NCBI RefSeq assembly: GCF_008831285.2 | Contig: NC_045138.2 | Location: forward strand, 15,533,934 to 15,597,933 | Source of the DNA: Nymphaea colorata | Lineage: Eukaryota > Streptophyta > Magnoliopsida > Nymphaeales > Nymphaeaceae | Direction: 5' to 3' | DNA length: 64,000 nucleotides | In this document: positions 12,553 through 27,300 of the stretch, in pieces | How the letters are laid out: each line of letters opens with the position of its first letter | How positions within the stretch are numbered: position 1 is the stretch's first letter | Position numbers and translations under genes: made by a program | The notes under the pieces: model-generated | Databases searched by the model: none | Told to the model about the DNA's origin: nothing | The model's input: the letters and a program-made list of their open reading frames with translations, nothing else

Positions 12553-13814
12553 ATTATTGTGTTGTGATTGGAAGAAAACGTACTCAAACTACTTGGTTGG
12601 AATAAATAGCCTTTCTTCACCTCTGCGCCTCACCCTTCTCTAGTTGAATTGGATTGTAATAGGGTAATATCTTTCCACTTCCTTTTTCTTAGCCTTTCTT
12701 TTCCCAAATTGCAGCTTGCTAGTAAAGGCTGAGCTAGAAATTTTTAGCTGAGTGGTTGTTGTAGTTAACTTTAAATCATTTATGGGTATAGAGAGAGAGA
12801 GAGAGGAGCAAATGAAATAAGTGACGAGCTGTTACAATAAGTTACGAAGAAGATGCTGCAAGAGTGTGTGTGTGTCTGAGAGAGAGAGAGAGAGAGAAAG
12901 AAAGAAGAAAGAGATTATATAAAAATAGGTTAAGGATGTAAATATAGTTTCTGTTTCATTTCAATTTTAAAATACTTGCTCTATTAATGTCGATACGGGC
13001 CATAAATAAAAGTCAATACAAGCCCCACATATGATGAAATAGTAAGAAGTGGGCATTGAAGCATACTCCTATCAGTTCAGGTCAGGACCAAGAGACCAAT
13101 TAAATTACATATCTAAGCATACGGGATTTGCAATTTTAAGCTGCCCAAGATTGAATTTTGAGATTTTGCCAATCCATCTGTAACTTACAGGCATTAACCC
13201 AGCATATTTATTCAAATATTCCCAAATTAATCTAAGTTAAATTTGTGAGACAAAAGCGCCGAGTTGTGTTGTATTGTAGAAGTACTGCAGAATTGAAGAT
13301 AAGAAAGAACCGGAGTTCAACATTTATGGGCAAGAACTGCGTTGGAAGACGAGAAAGAAAGGGGACTAATCTCTGCACATATAGATCCAAAAAAGAGAGA
13401 TAAAGGGATTGGAGATCTGATAAGCTCTCAAGAACATGGGATATGCATTGGGCACTGGACTCAATTGCAGAGGGGGAGCGATGAATAGAGCATCTCCAGA
13501 GCCACCATCTTGCATCACATCCTGTGATAAAAGTTTTTGGCAACTACCGACGAGATGTCAGCATTCCATGCTTAAGGGCTAAGGCTGATAAGCCTAACCC
13601 CTAGTCCTTGACCCTAAAAAAAGGAAAAACGATTCTTCACCTTTTACTTGATTCTATGCCCTTCCATGTGCCGTGTCTGCTACACATCCAGAGCAACTTC
13701 ACCCCAGACCACAAAAAGTGTGCAGGAGCTCCTGCCATCACGCTTCTACCTTATCTGTAACTGCTGAAGGAAGGGTGATCTTTTAGGGTCAAAGTCAGTG
13801 GGGACGAAGGACAT

Positions 13815-13882
<68 letters not shown>

Positions 13883-13890
13883 CCCCCTCC

Positions 13891-13921
<31 letters not shown>
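13815..13921. repeat. Compound (CT)n-(GT)n microsatellite
   Basis: About 65 bases of CT repeats with one TTT break, a short C-rich linker, then about 25 bases of GT repeats. Confidence 0.95.
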
Positions 13922-13922
<1 letters not shown>

Positions 13923-15786
13923 TGAGAGCATTTATTCCTGTAAAACAGAGGAGAAGATTGGCAGGAGAGAAATGACCAAGTCTGATGGTTGGTTTCTTGG
14001 TTGCCAGATTAATATTCCCAAGGGAACATTGGACGGTTGTAATTGCTTGGATTAAGGTGGTGAATTAAGCGAGAAAGCCATGGATGTACAAGATGTTAAA
14101 ACCTTGCTTGCGCTCATCTAATCTGCCATATCCAGTGGTATTAACTTAGAAGTATGTACATCTAAAAGCACTGTTTACTAAGATCAATATCGTTGTATGC
14201 AAACCTAGAGCAGTGTGGGACATTTTTAAATTACAAACGCAGTTGAGCTTAAAGCGAGGCGTTCATGCTCATTTACATAAAGAACATAATTGGCTTCATG
14301 TTCACCATGTTCCAGGTGGGTCTTTTGGCGTAAGCTGGCGAGGGTTCGTCTAACTTCTGCTTGTCAATAGAAACGAAAAGGGGAAAAGAAAAATTAAACT
14401 CTTCCCACGTCAGTGTGAACCTTGAACCATACTATGAACTTGAAAGTTTGCAGATGCTGCATATCTTGGACGTACTTGACCTAATACATGATGCTTATAG
14501 AAAAGGTTATGAAAAGGTTTAACGTTCTCTTAAAGAAAAGAGAAAAGGAACTCTGTAGCGCATGTTGTTTTTTGCAAACAGCATATTTTAGGGAATAAAT
14601 TTGGATCAACTTAAAGAAGGACATGCTCACGAACTCTTGATTTTAATGGCAAGGGTTGGAGTATTGGATGCAATATCCTGTCTTTAAGATAGATACTTAG
14701 TGCTAAACGTGTCGAGTAATGCAACTACCTAAAAGTTTTGCGGTGATTACCGGACCAACTGTAAATACATGTACTGCTGAGATATAAGTCAAGATTTTAG
14801 GGAACCTTACCATGTGTTCACGGTAAGAATTATTTGCACGCTAGAAAAAGGGAGAATTATGCTCAATTTTTGCACTCGTCACATGCGCGTGTAAGAGGGA
14901 AAGAAGAGAATTTAGCAATAGTATGGAACCTCTACCCGACATGTTCAATGGCTGGTCTCAAAGTTTTTACGTAATTGTGGCTACTTTTACCAAGAACTTT
15001 CATGAACGTCACACTGTTGCAGCAGTCAAAATATGCAGAAAACACTCCATATGTGCTGTGAAAGGGCAAGCAATCAATAGAATATTCTAGAGGCAAAGTA
15101 ACTGAAGTTAGATACTTCGTGCTGTAGCAAGTGAAGACATTGCATTTCTCCTTTCTTATCATGCAACGAAGGGAGATGCTTCTTTGGTGGTAAGTAGTAG
15201 GCCATAGAGAAGAATTTCTCAATTCACGCTAATTCCTCAAATTTACTCCAAATGGTTAAAGATGGTAGGTCCTGTCCGTGTTTGTCATGTTTATTTGATT
15301 TCAAGTGTTTAGCAAATCCAAATTAATTTAGAAAAGGAGAAATCAGATCAGGTGATGCCCAAAACAGGCTAAAGAACAACAGAGGATTGCTGACTGTCAG
15401 GAAAAGATAATGCAAACCATGCATATATTCATACCAAAACATCTATGGACTGGGATAGATTCATATATCTCTTTGTTTGCATTAGAGGATTCCAACACAA
15501 ATGATCGATGCACGACTCTGTGCTTGACAGGGACCAACCGACTAAGGTCTCACGTAATGCAGAAACTTCTACTTTCACAACCCCGATTGCTTCAAGGATG
15601 CTCGCACAATCTCTCTGTTATCTGTCTCTAACTTTTCTCTACCTTTGTGTATCTGTTTCTGACTCATTTGAGTTGCTATATGGGTTTTCGATCATGCCCA
15701 TCATGGGCGGAACCAGATCTAACAGATCGTCTTGGTCTGCTAGCACTGGCATGGTAAGTCTCGTCCGATTCATTCTCAAACTTGTC

Positions 15787-16180
15787 ACATCCTGATGTGA
15801 TTCTCAAGGCTATCTTGTGCTTTCTAGATCATCCAAACTCCTGATTCAACGAGGTAACACATTGCTTCCCTCTCACAAGCACCATCCGTTGGTGAATTGA
15901 TACCTTAACTAGTTATCTACAGCATGATGTGACTAGACTATACCAACATGGCAACTCTCCTCATGATATAATAAGGCAGAAATTGCTCTCACAAGCACCA
16001 CTCATTAACGACATTGATACCTTAACTGGTTATCTACGTCAGGATGTGATTAGGGCATACCATGATCACAAATTTCAGTCTCCTGGTAATATGGGAAGGG
16101 ACATTGCTCTCACAAGCACCATCCATTAAGGAAATATACGTATATGCATCGTGATGTGATTAGGGCACACCGCGATTGCA
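15787..16180. repeat. Imperfect minisatellite, unit about 118 bp, roughly 3.3 copies
   Basis: The 13-mer CTCACAAGCACCA begins at 15872, 15988 and 16109, spacing 116 and 121 bases. It is followed in two of the copies by TTGATACCTTAACT(A/G)GTTATCTAC and in all by GATGTGA(C/T)TAG. A diverged partial unit precedes it, beginning CCTGATGTGATT. The units have drifted at many positions. No gene product is recognised in any frame. Confidence 0.85.
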
Positions 16181-16189
16181 CTCAATATT

Positions 16190-18306
16190 GATTCTTTGCA
16201 CTACCGGCAGTAGGCGTTGGATTTGCACTAACCTGATTCCTTTCAAATTTGATGCCTCCGGATACTGGACGCAACCCCCACAACTGGGGCTTTTGACTTC
16301 CTAGATTTTTGTCCGCCGCAAATAATCTATGGGAAATGATATGAAAACCCCAGAGATATCGTTGCGGTTACAGCGGCAAAGAAATGTAATTGATTGACTC
16401 ATATAGAACAATAATCATATTCTTGGTTTAATCTAAGCAATTACCTGAAAATGACGTGGAATCCACCCACCCAAATTGGTCATTCTTTCAAGGTCCTAGA
16501 CTGAATCTGAACATCGGCTGAATTTCCTTTTTATTGGAAAATGCAACTAATATGAGGATTTATATGATGGTAATCTGCAGATTCCTAATTGCATTACGGT
16601 GGATAAACACCCCTTTTTTCTTGCTAACAAAACTTCCTAGGAAACACATCATAAGGTAATACAATTGCCCTAAAGCAAACTTACACGGTCCAGCAGCAAT
16701 GAAACGGTGCAAGTAGACGAGCAAATAAAAGACCAGAACCATCCCATAGAATTAATGTACACAAAACGTGGTTAGACACCTCATCCATTTCTCTGCCTTT
16801 CATGCCTGCCTATCTGGCTAGAGGCACATCCTCTTTAGCAACTAGGATAACCATTTTAGCATCTTATCTTTCAAGCTCACGTTCCACTACTACACAAGGA
16901 TATAAATGGCTTTCCTAATCCCAAAATAAATCGACAGGCAGGGATGAATGGCATCCCATGGCGAGATTCCAATGATTTCCAATTAGCAGTGCCGTAGTTA
17001 ATGTAAATGTAGCAGAATTTGCACTTTAATTTGTAAACAAGGAATAAATTAAAATATTCCTCAATGCATAAGCTTCTGAGTTGGGAAAGGAATCGCCATA
17101 TCTGTCTGATAATGTAGCCAGGCAAAGCTTCGGAAGAGAACAGCATCACATGGGCAATGGAACCTGAATAATCTCAAAAGAGTTCACGATGCTGAAAATT
17201 TCTCCATTCACCTGGTTAGAAAAAGCCCTCACGTTGAAGGTTAAGAGTTCAATGCGAAGGTGCATCTCCAAAGCCACCTGAGCCTGACTCCTGTCCCATG
17301 AGACAACCCGGCAAAGTCTGTTCCAGAACAGGGCTCCCCATAAAACCACCATCCCATTCAAAGGAACATGATTACAGAACCCTTCTGTTAGGAACATAAT
17401 CTGGCAACAAACAAGGAATACTGAATTACATAGCTAGTTTGGTCATACGTGCAATGATGAGAATTCAGTCTTGATACATCTTCTCGAAAATATATAGTGG
17501 CTGTACCTTGCCCACCTTATAAACTAACTATGATGACATCCAAAAAAGAGAAAATAGGAACAAGGGCCTACCACCTGCTCTTGCTACTGTTTACATCCCA
17601 TTAGTCAATCAAACGGTTGGCTGAAGATGCAAGAAACATAAATGTAGATTACTTCTAGATGACTGCAGTTTGCACTCACATCATTAAAAAATTCATCAAA
17701 ATCAGGGCCCCAAGTTCGACCCCTGAAAGTCAGTAAGTACATTCTAAAGGCAAAAAAATATACAGCACAGTAACCAAATTAAAAAGAAACTTGCTGAAAT
17801 CGTTTTCCTGAAATGAATTTCTTCTATTTTTTAGTGTGTAAATTTTGGATTTCATATTTGGTAGAGCATGTTTATACATGTGAATTTGCCAGCCAACAGC
17901 GTCTGATGATGAGGACAAATAAAAGGCCCCTAGACAACAATATTATGGCTGAAGTCTTCAAGAAAACAAAATTTTGTTTCTGTGTACAAGATCGGTTAAT
18001 ACAAAAGAATTTACAAAGGATGCCACATCTCATCTGACTGAGCATGGATCAACTCCAGCTGATGATAAAGTAGCAAGAGCAATTATCAGCCTCCTGAAGT
18101 CCGTGATGCTTTCCATTGGAAAACTCCATGCTCAAACTACAGCGGCAACCTACACATCCACCACCAAAAGAAAAAGCGGGACAGAAAAATATTAATAGTG
18201 ATGAGCAACTAAACAATATAAGATTGTTAAAAAATGCTCCAAATTCTGGAGAAAATGAATAATAGCATCACCATTATCTCAAACCATCCTGCGACTTTAT
18301 GGTACT
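16190..18306. other. Intergenic region and 3' flank of the LETM1-like gene
   Basis: The part next to 18306 should hold the 3' UTR of the minus-strand LETM1-like gene. Two minus frames of 83 and 90 codons at 17146-17397 and 16877-17149 lie end to end, but neither resembles a known family and no splice link to the upstream gene is needed, since that gene already ends in its conserved C-terminus. Nothing else is recognised. Confidence 0.5.
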
Positions 18307-21300
18307 TCAGTCATCAGGTGGGTCCTTTGCTAAGTTATCCATTTCAACAGTGTCATCTGCATTAAGCTCAGAGTGCTCCATTTCCTTCACCTTTTCAAGT
18401 TGCCTCAAGAGATCCAACCTATCTGGTGCATATGTAGACGGTATCTGCAGAGTACAAAACCCAGGTCAGCGAGCCAGTAATGCATTGGGTTTATGCACAT
18501 CCAGATAAAGAAAGAAAGAGTTCAAGTACCAGTGCTGGCACGTATCTTTGAATAGCAGCAAGCATTGCCGCATGCCCCACTGCTGTAACCTGAAAAAGTA
18601 ATAAATGTAATCTCCGGTACTTCGGCATGTGAAGTATTAAAAGCATGACCCAAGCACTACAACCAAAACATGAAAACACACATGCATCTTAATTGAGAAA
18701 GTTTTTCTCACATTGAACTACTAAAATGTCTGGCTTGGCTACTAGCATAAGAGCCTGGCTGTAGCTACACATGCCAAAAGTGAATAATTTTGGTATAATT
18801 TATCCTTAACCATTGATACAAGCCCTTCACATAAGCTTGCCTTATTCCTCTTTGGCCTCACTCAGTTCTGATCCACCTGCATCTAATTTCCTTTCATGAC
18901 ATGTAGGAATTTTAAGTCCCCTCCATGCAATTCTTCTCACCGCAACTAATTCCCAAGCAGCGGAAATTTATTGCCCCCATTGATTTAGATTTAGTTTCAT
19001 GGTAACATTCAGTCAATGTACCAACCGATGATAAAGGCCTGATGTTGTATATTGAATTATTGCAGTCAAAATATCAAGTTGGAGGGATGAAAGATACAAA
19101 CAAGTAATTCTAAGAAAAAATCTATAGAAGCAACACAGAGTCAACGAACATGTACACAGTACACACACACATGCATGTTTCTTCCACAAACAGAGTCATA
19201 TAAGATGTTTGTGATATTTAGATGTTATATACCAAAATTCAATAAAACTCAAACGAGAAAGTACAAGTTCTGAAAAGGAAGCCTAAATTTTACATTAACA
19301 AAGAGGACTCGAACACTTAGATTGCACCATTAGAAGTATCAATGTCAATATTTAGCATCATTGTATGATCAATGGAGAAAACTAATTGATAAAGCAACAA
19401 GGTTACTGGTTAGATTTTATCGTGTTTCATTTCACCATTCAGGTCGTTATGTGCTTCAAGTTTGGAAGTTTATTATGGCCTACCTACAATGAAAGCAAAA
19501 TTTTACACCACTGATGAACCCACCAAGGAACCTAAGTAAACAGTACATGGATATCAATGACCAGGCCATCTATAAAATAAAAGCTCCGAACTTGTATAGG
19601 AACCACTGGAGTTGACATCCTTTTCTACCATGATCGGATATGGATACAAGTAAGCTAGAAAAAACTTCCATATTATCTCTTGAATAACACATAAACTAAG
19701 AAGAGCAGCAGTTTCAACTTTTAAATGGTTAGAAAAAGGCAGAACGTTTGGTCTCTTAGTGAAGGCATCACCAAGTACAGATGAGAAAAAGTTAATGGCC
19801 ATTGTTTTCATAATGAGAACAAAGTACATAAATGAAAAGCATAAGCAATGGTTAGAAACAAGCCCCTAACGAGGCATAAATGCACTACAGGGAACACCAT
19901 ATAGTTGTATTAAGCAGTAACTCCATACATTCCATTTTCCAATACCTGGAAAAAGGAAAGAAGCATAGGAATTCTGATACTCACAGGTAGAAGCATAAGA
20001 ATGCCAATGGGTATTACAGAAGCCAAGTCTGTTACAGTTCTCTGAAGGGCCTTCTTTTCCTTTTCCGTAATTTCATCGCCAGTAATTACCCTCTTGAGTA
20101 AGACTGTTGCTGCTGCTACATCAATGGCCAACAGTTGTGTGCCCTGCCACACATCCTGCTTTTACAAAAGATACACAATTACCCTTCATATAGCCGTCTT
20201 AGACAAATACAGACTCATGGATACCTGTAGATGCACACACATACATATGATAGCAGATAAAAGAACATTATGATACAAGCATTTTACATATATATAAAAT
20301 AAAAAACGGAGTGGGCACTGGACACAACAAAGAGACGGAAAAAAAAGGACATAATCACATAAAGTTAGCAAAATCTAGATAGTATAACCAACTTAAGTGA
20401 GCCATTCATCCAACAGGAAAACAAAAATATCCAGAGTTTTTACTTCATGTAACAGTAAAACCAGTGAACAAAACCTTTCCATTTCATACTTTTTTATTAC
20501 CTGGTATATGAATGAAAGCACAAAAAGGTAAGCACAAGCTTTTTTTTTACTTTAAATTTTGACAGAACTAAACAAATGAACCTAACATTACAATATTGTC
20601 AAAAACATGCAATTTCTCGCACCCTAGGTCGAGACACATCTCCCTGAGTTCAACACTGGTTTTCTTCAACTTAAGGCCAGTTAATGAGTCAAATGACAAA
20701 ATATTTTCAAATTAGTCCTGTCTTCGTATTAGCCATAAGGTTCTCATATCTTTCTTTAGCACTTCAACTTTTGTGCCTCATAGTAATTCAACATCTCTTG
20801 CTCCATAGTCCATCTATTTTACGAATGATAAGAATTGTAAAGTTATCTTACTCTTTTTCTCTAATGAGATCATTTAGTATGATTGTGCTTTATGAGGAAA
20901 AAGGCACTTTTGTGTATTATTAGCAATATTTATCAGGAAATAACTTTTTGGGCTTTTTTATTTAACCATGAAAAAGCTTAGGTGTATTATTAGCAATATT
21001 GAAACCTAGTTCTGTTTCTTCTTATGATCACCTATATTTTGGTGAGCATAATATTGAGAGGCAGAGCAGTACCAAATTATGACAATAGAGACCCGCCTCA
21101 ATTATTAAATTCTTGAACTTCATTAACTTTTAAGCTGAACCACCCATCCAGGTGGATGGGAGCTTAGAACCAAATTTTATGGACATGTTTCAAGTGGAAA
21201 ATTACATTACCCGACAGCAGCTGAGACACTTTAATAAAGCTGCAATTGGTCTAAGGCCATAAAAGCCCTTTCAGACAGACCCGCCTGAGACCCACCTGGC

Positions 21301-24300
21301 CAGCTTCTTAGAATATCAAGCTGCACCTTGAGAAAAATAAATTGGGAAAAAGCCTTACAAGTGGGTCCAAAATTCCAAACAAATATAAAACAAGGTTAAA
21401 TCCATGTAACTAGATCTTAGTCCAATTATGTAACTGAAAAAACAAAGACAAGCACATGGTATCTATTGGGCTAGCTAGCAATAGGCAAAAAGTGAAACCA
21501 GGTCTCAGCAAACATAAGCCAGTTAACTGAAACAAGGATTCAGCTAACTTCACTTTCCCAGTGTAACATGCAACAGGAATATAATGTGATCAAGACAAGC
21601 TTTATCAAAAGAACAGGTAAATGAATAGTATAATACCGCTCCAGTTTCCTTGATCTTGCCAATTGATTTCCCGATGATGCTTTCCTTCTTCTCTGATTGT
21701 GTTGGTGCCGTGCTTGGAGCTTCTGCCACAAGTTTTTCACTAGAACTTTCATTGACAAACTCTTCATCCTGAAAGAGATTTTCTGAATGTCATTACAGGG
21801 CTAAAAGGTGGCTGAGATTCTATACCCATTCAACTCATTTTCCTCATGTACCTCCTCATTTTGGGCATCAGAGGTGCTCCTCTGCACACGCTTCTCAAGC
21901 TGAATCAGTTCATTTCTTAAAAGTTCAAAACGGAGAATATCATTGGTTTCGGCTTTAACATCTCCAGTAATAGTGGTGCCAGATACTTGTGATTCATCAA
22001 CCTAGAAAACAAAAATGTTTATGAAATATTGTAGGGGAGGCACCATGTATATGTACAATAGTTCTACTCAAATGAATGTGATCACACTGGAATTGGAACC
22101 AATTCGCAACCAGGAGCTCTGCTATCAAATTATAATTTCATGCATCTTAAGAAGTCCAAGAAAGTTCACATTGCACCAGCAATAACTAAGTTTTCATTTA
22201 CGGTGAATCAACAGTTGTAACTTCTTGTTGTCACAAGCATAACCACAAATGTCATTTTAGAGTTCTTATCGATGAAGTTTTTCTCAGGTATGTTTAGGCA
22301 AAATTTGTTTTATCCAGGAAAATCTCAAGAAAATTTCAGAGATTTCAAAAAAAATCAAAATATTAAGTGAAAATTAAAATAAATGAAAAACTAATAAGAA
22401 GATATAAAAAATATCTAGATGAAATAATAAAAATGATAAAGTGATGAGCATCATACTGCATGTAGGAGGCCGCATTAAAATACCTAAAACAAGAGGAGAT
22501 AAAACAATGAAACATGTTAGAATACCGTGTAATAGGGAACCGGGTCCGGATATGGACCCGGTACCCATGGGCACGGGAACTGAGGACGGGCTCGGTTCCC
22601 TAGGCGGGTCTCTCTTCCTCCCTCTTTTATTCTAATCACTTATTGTAATTGTTGATTAAGTGACTCCTAGGGTTGCGGTTTTGCCCCTAGGTTAGAGCTT
22701 CCCCGTGGTTTTTCACCTCGTTCCGAGGTTTTCCACGTAAATCCTGTGTTCGTTTTTTCTTTCTCTTCTTCCGCTGCGTATTTCTACAAAACAAAAGTTG
22801 AAAAAACAAACACAAATATTGAAAAAATAAATAAACGAAAAAAAATCCCAAAAAAATGTGATAAAAATGTGATAAATTGGTTTTTACGCTTTTTCAGAAT
22901 ATTGTGTATTTTTCCCATTTCTTTTTGTTTTCATTTTTTCTGTTAATATCGTGATATTTTTGAAAATATTGTAACATCTATGGCTATGGTCACAAGCAAA
23001 TACACATTTTTCTCTACATCGAGATACATGATATAGCTTGTTCACTAGCAATACTAAACTTATATATGTTCATTAAAAGAAGAATCAAAACATCCAAACA
23101 CGTGATCTGAAAACAGCATAAAAAGAAATAGGCTACTTATAACATATCCAAATGAGGGTTACACAATGTCTTACATAAAAACCATGTTATCACCTAAAGG
23201 TACCTTTGAGTTGGTGGCCTCCTATGTCCCAACTGCGCAAGCATATGCACACCAGGTGCATTATTTATGAAAGTCCAAGTTGAGACAGTTGATAGAATAG
23301 TTGATACCACAAGAAAAGAATAAAGTAAGTGCATGTACCATGTGTTTCTGTAAATTTGTACTTCAATGCTTCTTTACAACCCAAATATACTGAATACTCT
23401 ACACCAAACTACTTAAGTGCAAAAGTTTGAGAATTTCACCATCAGGTCATTCTGCAGTCTAATCCATTGTTTACCTCGTAAAGTACCCCTATGTGTCAAA
23501 ACAACTAATTTATGTACATGTTTTTGCTAAATAAGACATGACCAACATACTTTTTCATAAACACATACGTTATCATGTAATCATGGATGCATATATATGC
23601 ACACATGTACGTATGTGCCATGACAATACAAAAGGCATGTGGTTTAGCACAATGGAACTAACAAATTGAATGCATAAATCATATGTTTTCTTTGAAATTA
23701 TTTCATTAACTTCTAATGTTAAAGCCACTAAAGTCCACTCAAAAAGTTATTAGTCTTATGATATAAGAACTAATTAAATGGACAATATAGAAAGTTTGGA
23801 AAATTGACTAATAATTCTGAAAGGAACGAAAAAAAATATATATTAGCACACCAAGGGCGCACTTACAGTTGATTTTGTTGCCAATAATTCCAATCCTGTT
23901 TTCTTTGATCGTGGTGCAAAGAAGCTCCACAAACGACGAGAGTCATGAAAAGCCCTGATATTTAAGTACAAGAAAATGGCAGAAATAGAGAAAATTATGA
24001 GGAAACTGGCACAGGTGATTAAGATGATTACGACAAGAGAAAAGACAAAAGCAAATATGTTGATTTTCACATGAAGGTTTTTACATAGCAAAAATTTAAA
24101 TATGTTTGGAAGAATGACATAAGATGCAGGTGAAATGACAGTTGTACTGTACCTCTTTGTAACTTTATCTTTCTCATTATTAAGCACCATATTATCCTCT
24201 TTTGAAGCGTTTATATTTCCAAAGTGGGCTTCCTTACTGACTGAACTTCGTAAAGCATCCTCTTCTTCCTAGTTAACCACCATTACAACACAATTAAATC

Positions 24301-27300
24301 AATGCTCATAATGTAAGTAGCCGTGAACAAAGAGGCAAATGATACTCAAAGAATACATGGAAATGTATAGGCTAATGCCACATGCAGCATTTGTTACTAT
24401 GCACTCTTTCTTGAAATCTAGTTACTCCATTTCAACTACTACCTTATTATAAAGACCCATGGGCAATCTTTCCTTAACAAGTTTATCAACAGTGTTGTGA
24501 TCCGAGAAAAACCTTCCACAAATTGTGTAGGAGCTTGCCAAGCCAAGGAATGACCAATATATATATATATATATATCAAAAGAGACAGAGAGAGTAAAAA
24601 GAAAAACACAAATTTTAAAAGGAAAATGACAAAATGATATTTAAAATCTGTTATAGCCTTATAGAGGGGAAAGAGAGAGAGTCAATCTTGACTAGAAAAT
24701 ATAGTGAAGGGAGGGGAAAATAAGAAGGAAGAAAAGAAAAAGGGAAGAGAGAGAGGGGAAGGAAGAAAAGGAAAAAACAAAAGAAGTGTTATGTTTTGCA
24801 TGCTTCATATTCAAAAAGAATGACGTCCCAGGCATGTTGATGTGTGTCGATGTTAGTGTCAGTGTCAGACATGGCTATAACACTGAAATATCATGTTTTT
24901 TGAAGTGTCCATGCAGCATAGTTTGTATGTAAGATATATTAGGTCACTAAATTCTAAAATGCCCTTAAAGTAGGAGATCTGGATAATGAATCCATAATGG
25001 ATTGAGACCCAAAAACCAAATAATATGCATAAGCCAAAAAGAAGTCTAACATAACTAACAAATGGGCAAATGTGCGGCTTTAAAGCCATTTGCTGCCATT
25101 TTATTTACTAGAGATGCAAAGTTTTGGATCCAGAACAGGTGTATACACTGGACACCAGGCAAGAGTTATCATCTACAGCAAAAAAATAATAAAACCCTTA
25201 TACTCAATCTGGGAATAGTTGCAACCCCATTGCTATGAATCCAAATCATTCACAGACTAAGAACTCGTGCATGTAAAAGTAATCATCCATGTATGAGGTG
25301 TTTTACCCTGCAGTATGCAGACACACCTAAGCACAGAATTTGAACACAATTATGCAGTAAAAAATTTAAGTCGTGCTAGTATGATAAGAATCTGGGTGTT
25401 TAACACAAATAGGTAAATTATATAAGAAGAAAACCACACAGTCAAATTTAAAGTCTGGAAGATAATATTTCATAATTACAAGCTCATATGAGACACTGAG
25501 AGAAAGTAATGGTTTTAAATTTGTAAGAAACCTGTTGAAGTGATGCTGCCTTGGCTCTGAATGATGCTTCAAGAAATTCAGCCTCCTTTTTAAGTTTTCT
25601 TATCCTTTCCAGATCAGAGCAAGCAGCTTCAAGGTGTTCCTTCCCTGTCTTGGTGCTACTCACATGAAGCTCTTGAAGCAACTCCTCTAACCGCTTCAGA
25701 GCTTCCTCAACACTCTGCAATGCCTGTGGTGTTTTTATTAAACAATTAAATGTGTCAATGATCTTCAGGAAAGCAACGGTAACTTTTTTGGGTAAGAATA
25801 TCCAAAGCTTCATTAATTAATCAAGTTTTAGAATATTCAAATCTTCATTAATTGATCAAGTTTTTGGTTCGCTCCATATAAAAAGTTTATGCTTTTAAGT
25901 AGTTTGTATAACAAGACACTATCAATGGCTTCCTCTCCTGTTTTTCCTTGGAAACAGAGAGAGAAAGTGGGAGAGAGAGACATGTTTTATAAAAAATGAA
26001 AACAGAGCAAGAATTACATTTTCCAAATTAGTGGAAAACCAAGAACTTGTGCATGCCTGTTCAAATGATTCTCCATCTGGCTCAACTAATGAGTCACTTC
26101 GAAGAGCTGCACCTGAATCCCGAGTAGTGACAGTGGATGTTCTTCCCCTGCAGTCAAAGAAAGAAAGGAACCCAACAGAAGGTTAAGTGACAAGTTTGCC
26201 TAATTTCATGAAAATTATTTTTGTGCAACTCAAAAAAACAGAGGTAAAATCAATGTGGGGACCTCTTGTAACTTACTTTAAAACTCCCAGTCTTTCTTTG
26301 CATTGGTTTAGCTTTTGGTGTCTGCGAAAATAATAAATAAGCATTGCAAGTAAAAGACATATAGTCAGGCAAAAGATAAGAGAAAGTAGGTTTATAAAGT
26401 AATTGGAAACATTGCCTCTTTTGACCAAGCGTGTACCAAGATGAATTACCCCCTAGAAAGAAACCTTGCTGCTTTAACATTAGAAGGGTTCTCAAGCCAC
26501 GAGCTGTATTTAATAAAGCTCTCAAACCAATGGAAGCATGTCTCTAGGGCATTCACGATAGCCTCCTTCTTGGAACATCCTTGGCTGTGCCATTCATTTT
26601 CTTCATGCTCATGGCTTGAGGCAACCGAACTATTTGAATAGAATTGAAGCCATTCCAGTTCTTCACAAACGACCTAATAGGAGAAGAAAGACATTTGAGT
26701 TACACTGTTGCTGCAACAATGCCAGTAAGCAAACTGTAGAAACTGCTAAGAGAGCAAAAAAGATTCCATAGAGTATAGCTGACCTCGACATAAAGCTGAT
26801 AGGAACTTATGGAAGAGAGCTGAGGGTAATATAATATGCTTCCACCAATTAGATACCTAGAATGGCCATCAAAACAATATAACATAGCCCATAGGAAAAT
26901 AAGCAAAAACAAAATTGCGAATGAAAGAAAGAACCACATACTAAAGCTTCTCAAAACTGAAGAAAACCTTATGATATCTTCAACAGGATCATCCTTCACA
27001 TCAACACCACTAGTTGAAAGGTATGACTTTGTGCTCCTTCCTAGCGCAATGAAGAATCCAAATATCGCCAAATCCTTTTCCAAAACCTGCAGTTAGCACA
27101 TGCACGTTTGCCCCATCAGCTGGGAAAGAACGCACTGCTTATGCAAAAAATAAGCATAAGCTCTCTAATGAGAAAACCCAACCAAAGTTTGAAACACATA
27201 AAACAATCAAAGTCATTAAATAATTTACCCATCATAATCATGTGCAAGCAAACCAGCTCCATCAGATTGTAGAGCAGGGGCATTCTATTGTAATTATTTG

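Larger units (their letters stand above)
9700..15786. other. Intergenic region, no recognised gene
   Basis: Open frames are short and show no family resemblance; two of the longest (13746-13931 minus and 13798-14055 plus) are simply translated microsatellite. Contents seen: a possible SINE-like piece (9950-10096), a remnant of an hAT-type MITE (about 11811-11895), an inverted-repeat element (about 12322-12552), GA/GT tracts near 12787-12900 and a compound microsatellite at 13815-13921. Confidence 0.55.

Noticed and set aside
13746-14055. Open frames of repeated Arg-Glu or Leu-Ser
   Set aside because: Translated CT/GA microsatellite, no protein-coding meaning.
16877-17397. Two adjacent minus-strand open frames downstream of the LETM1-like gene
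   Set aside because: No homology recognised, no needed splice connection, and the upstream gene already ends at a conserved C-terminus.
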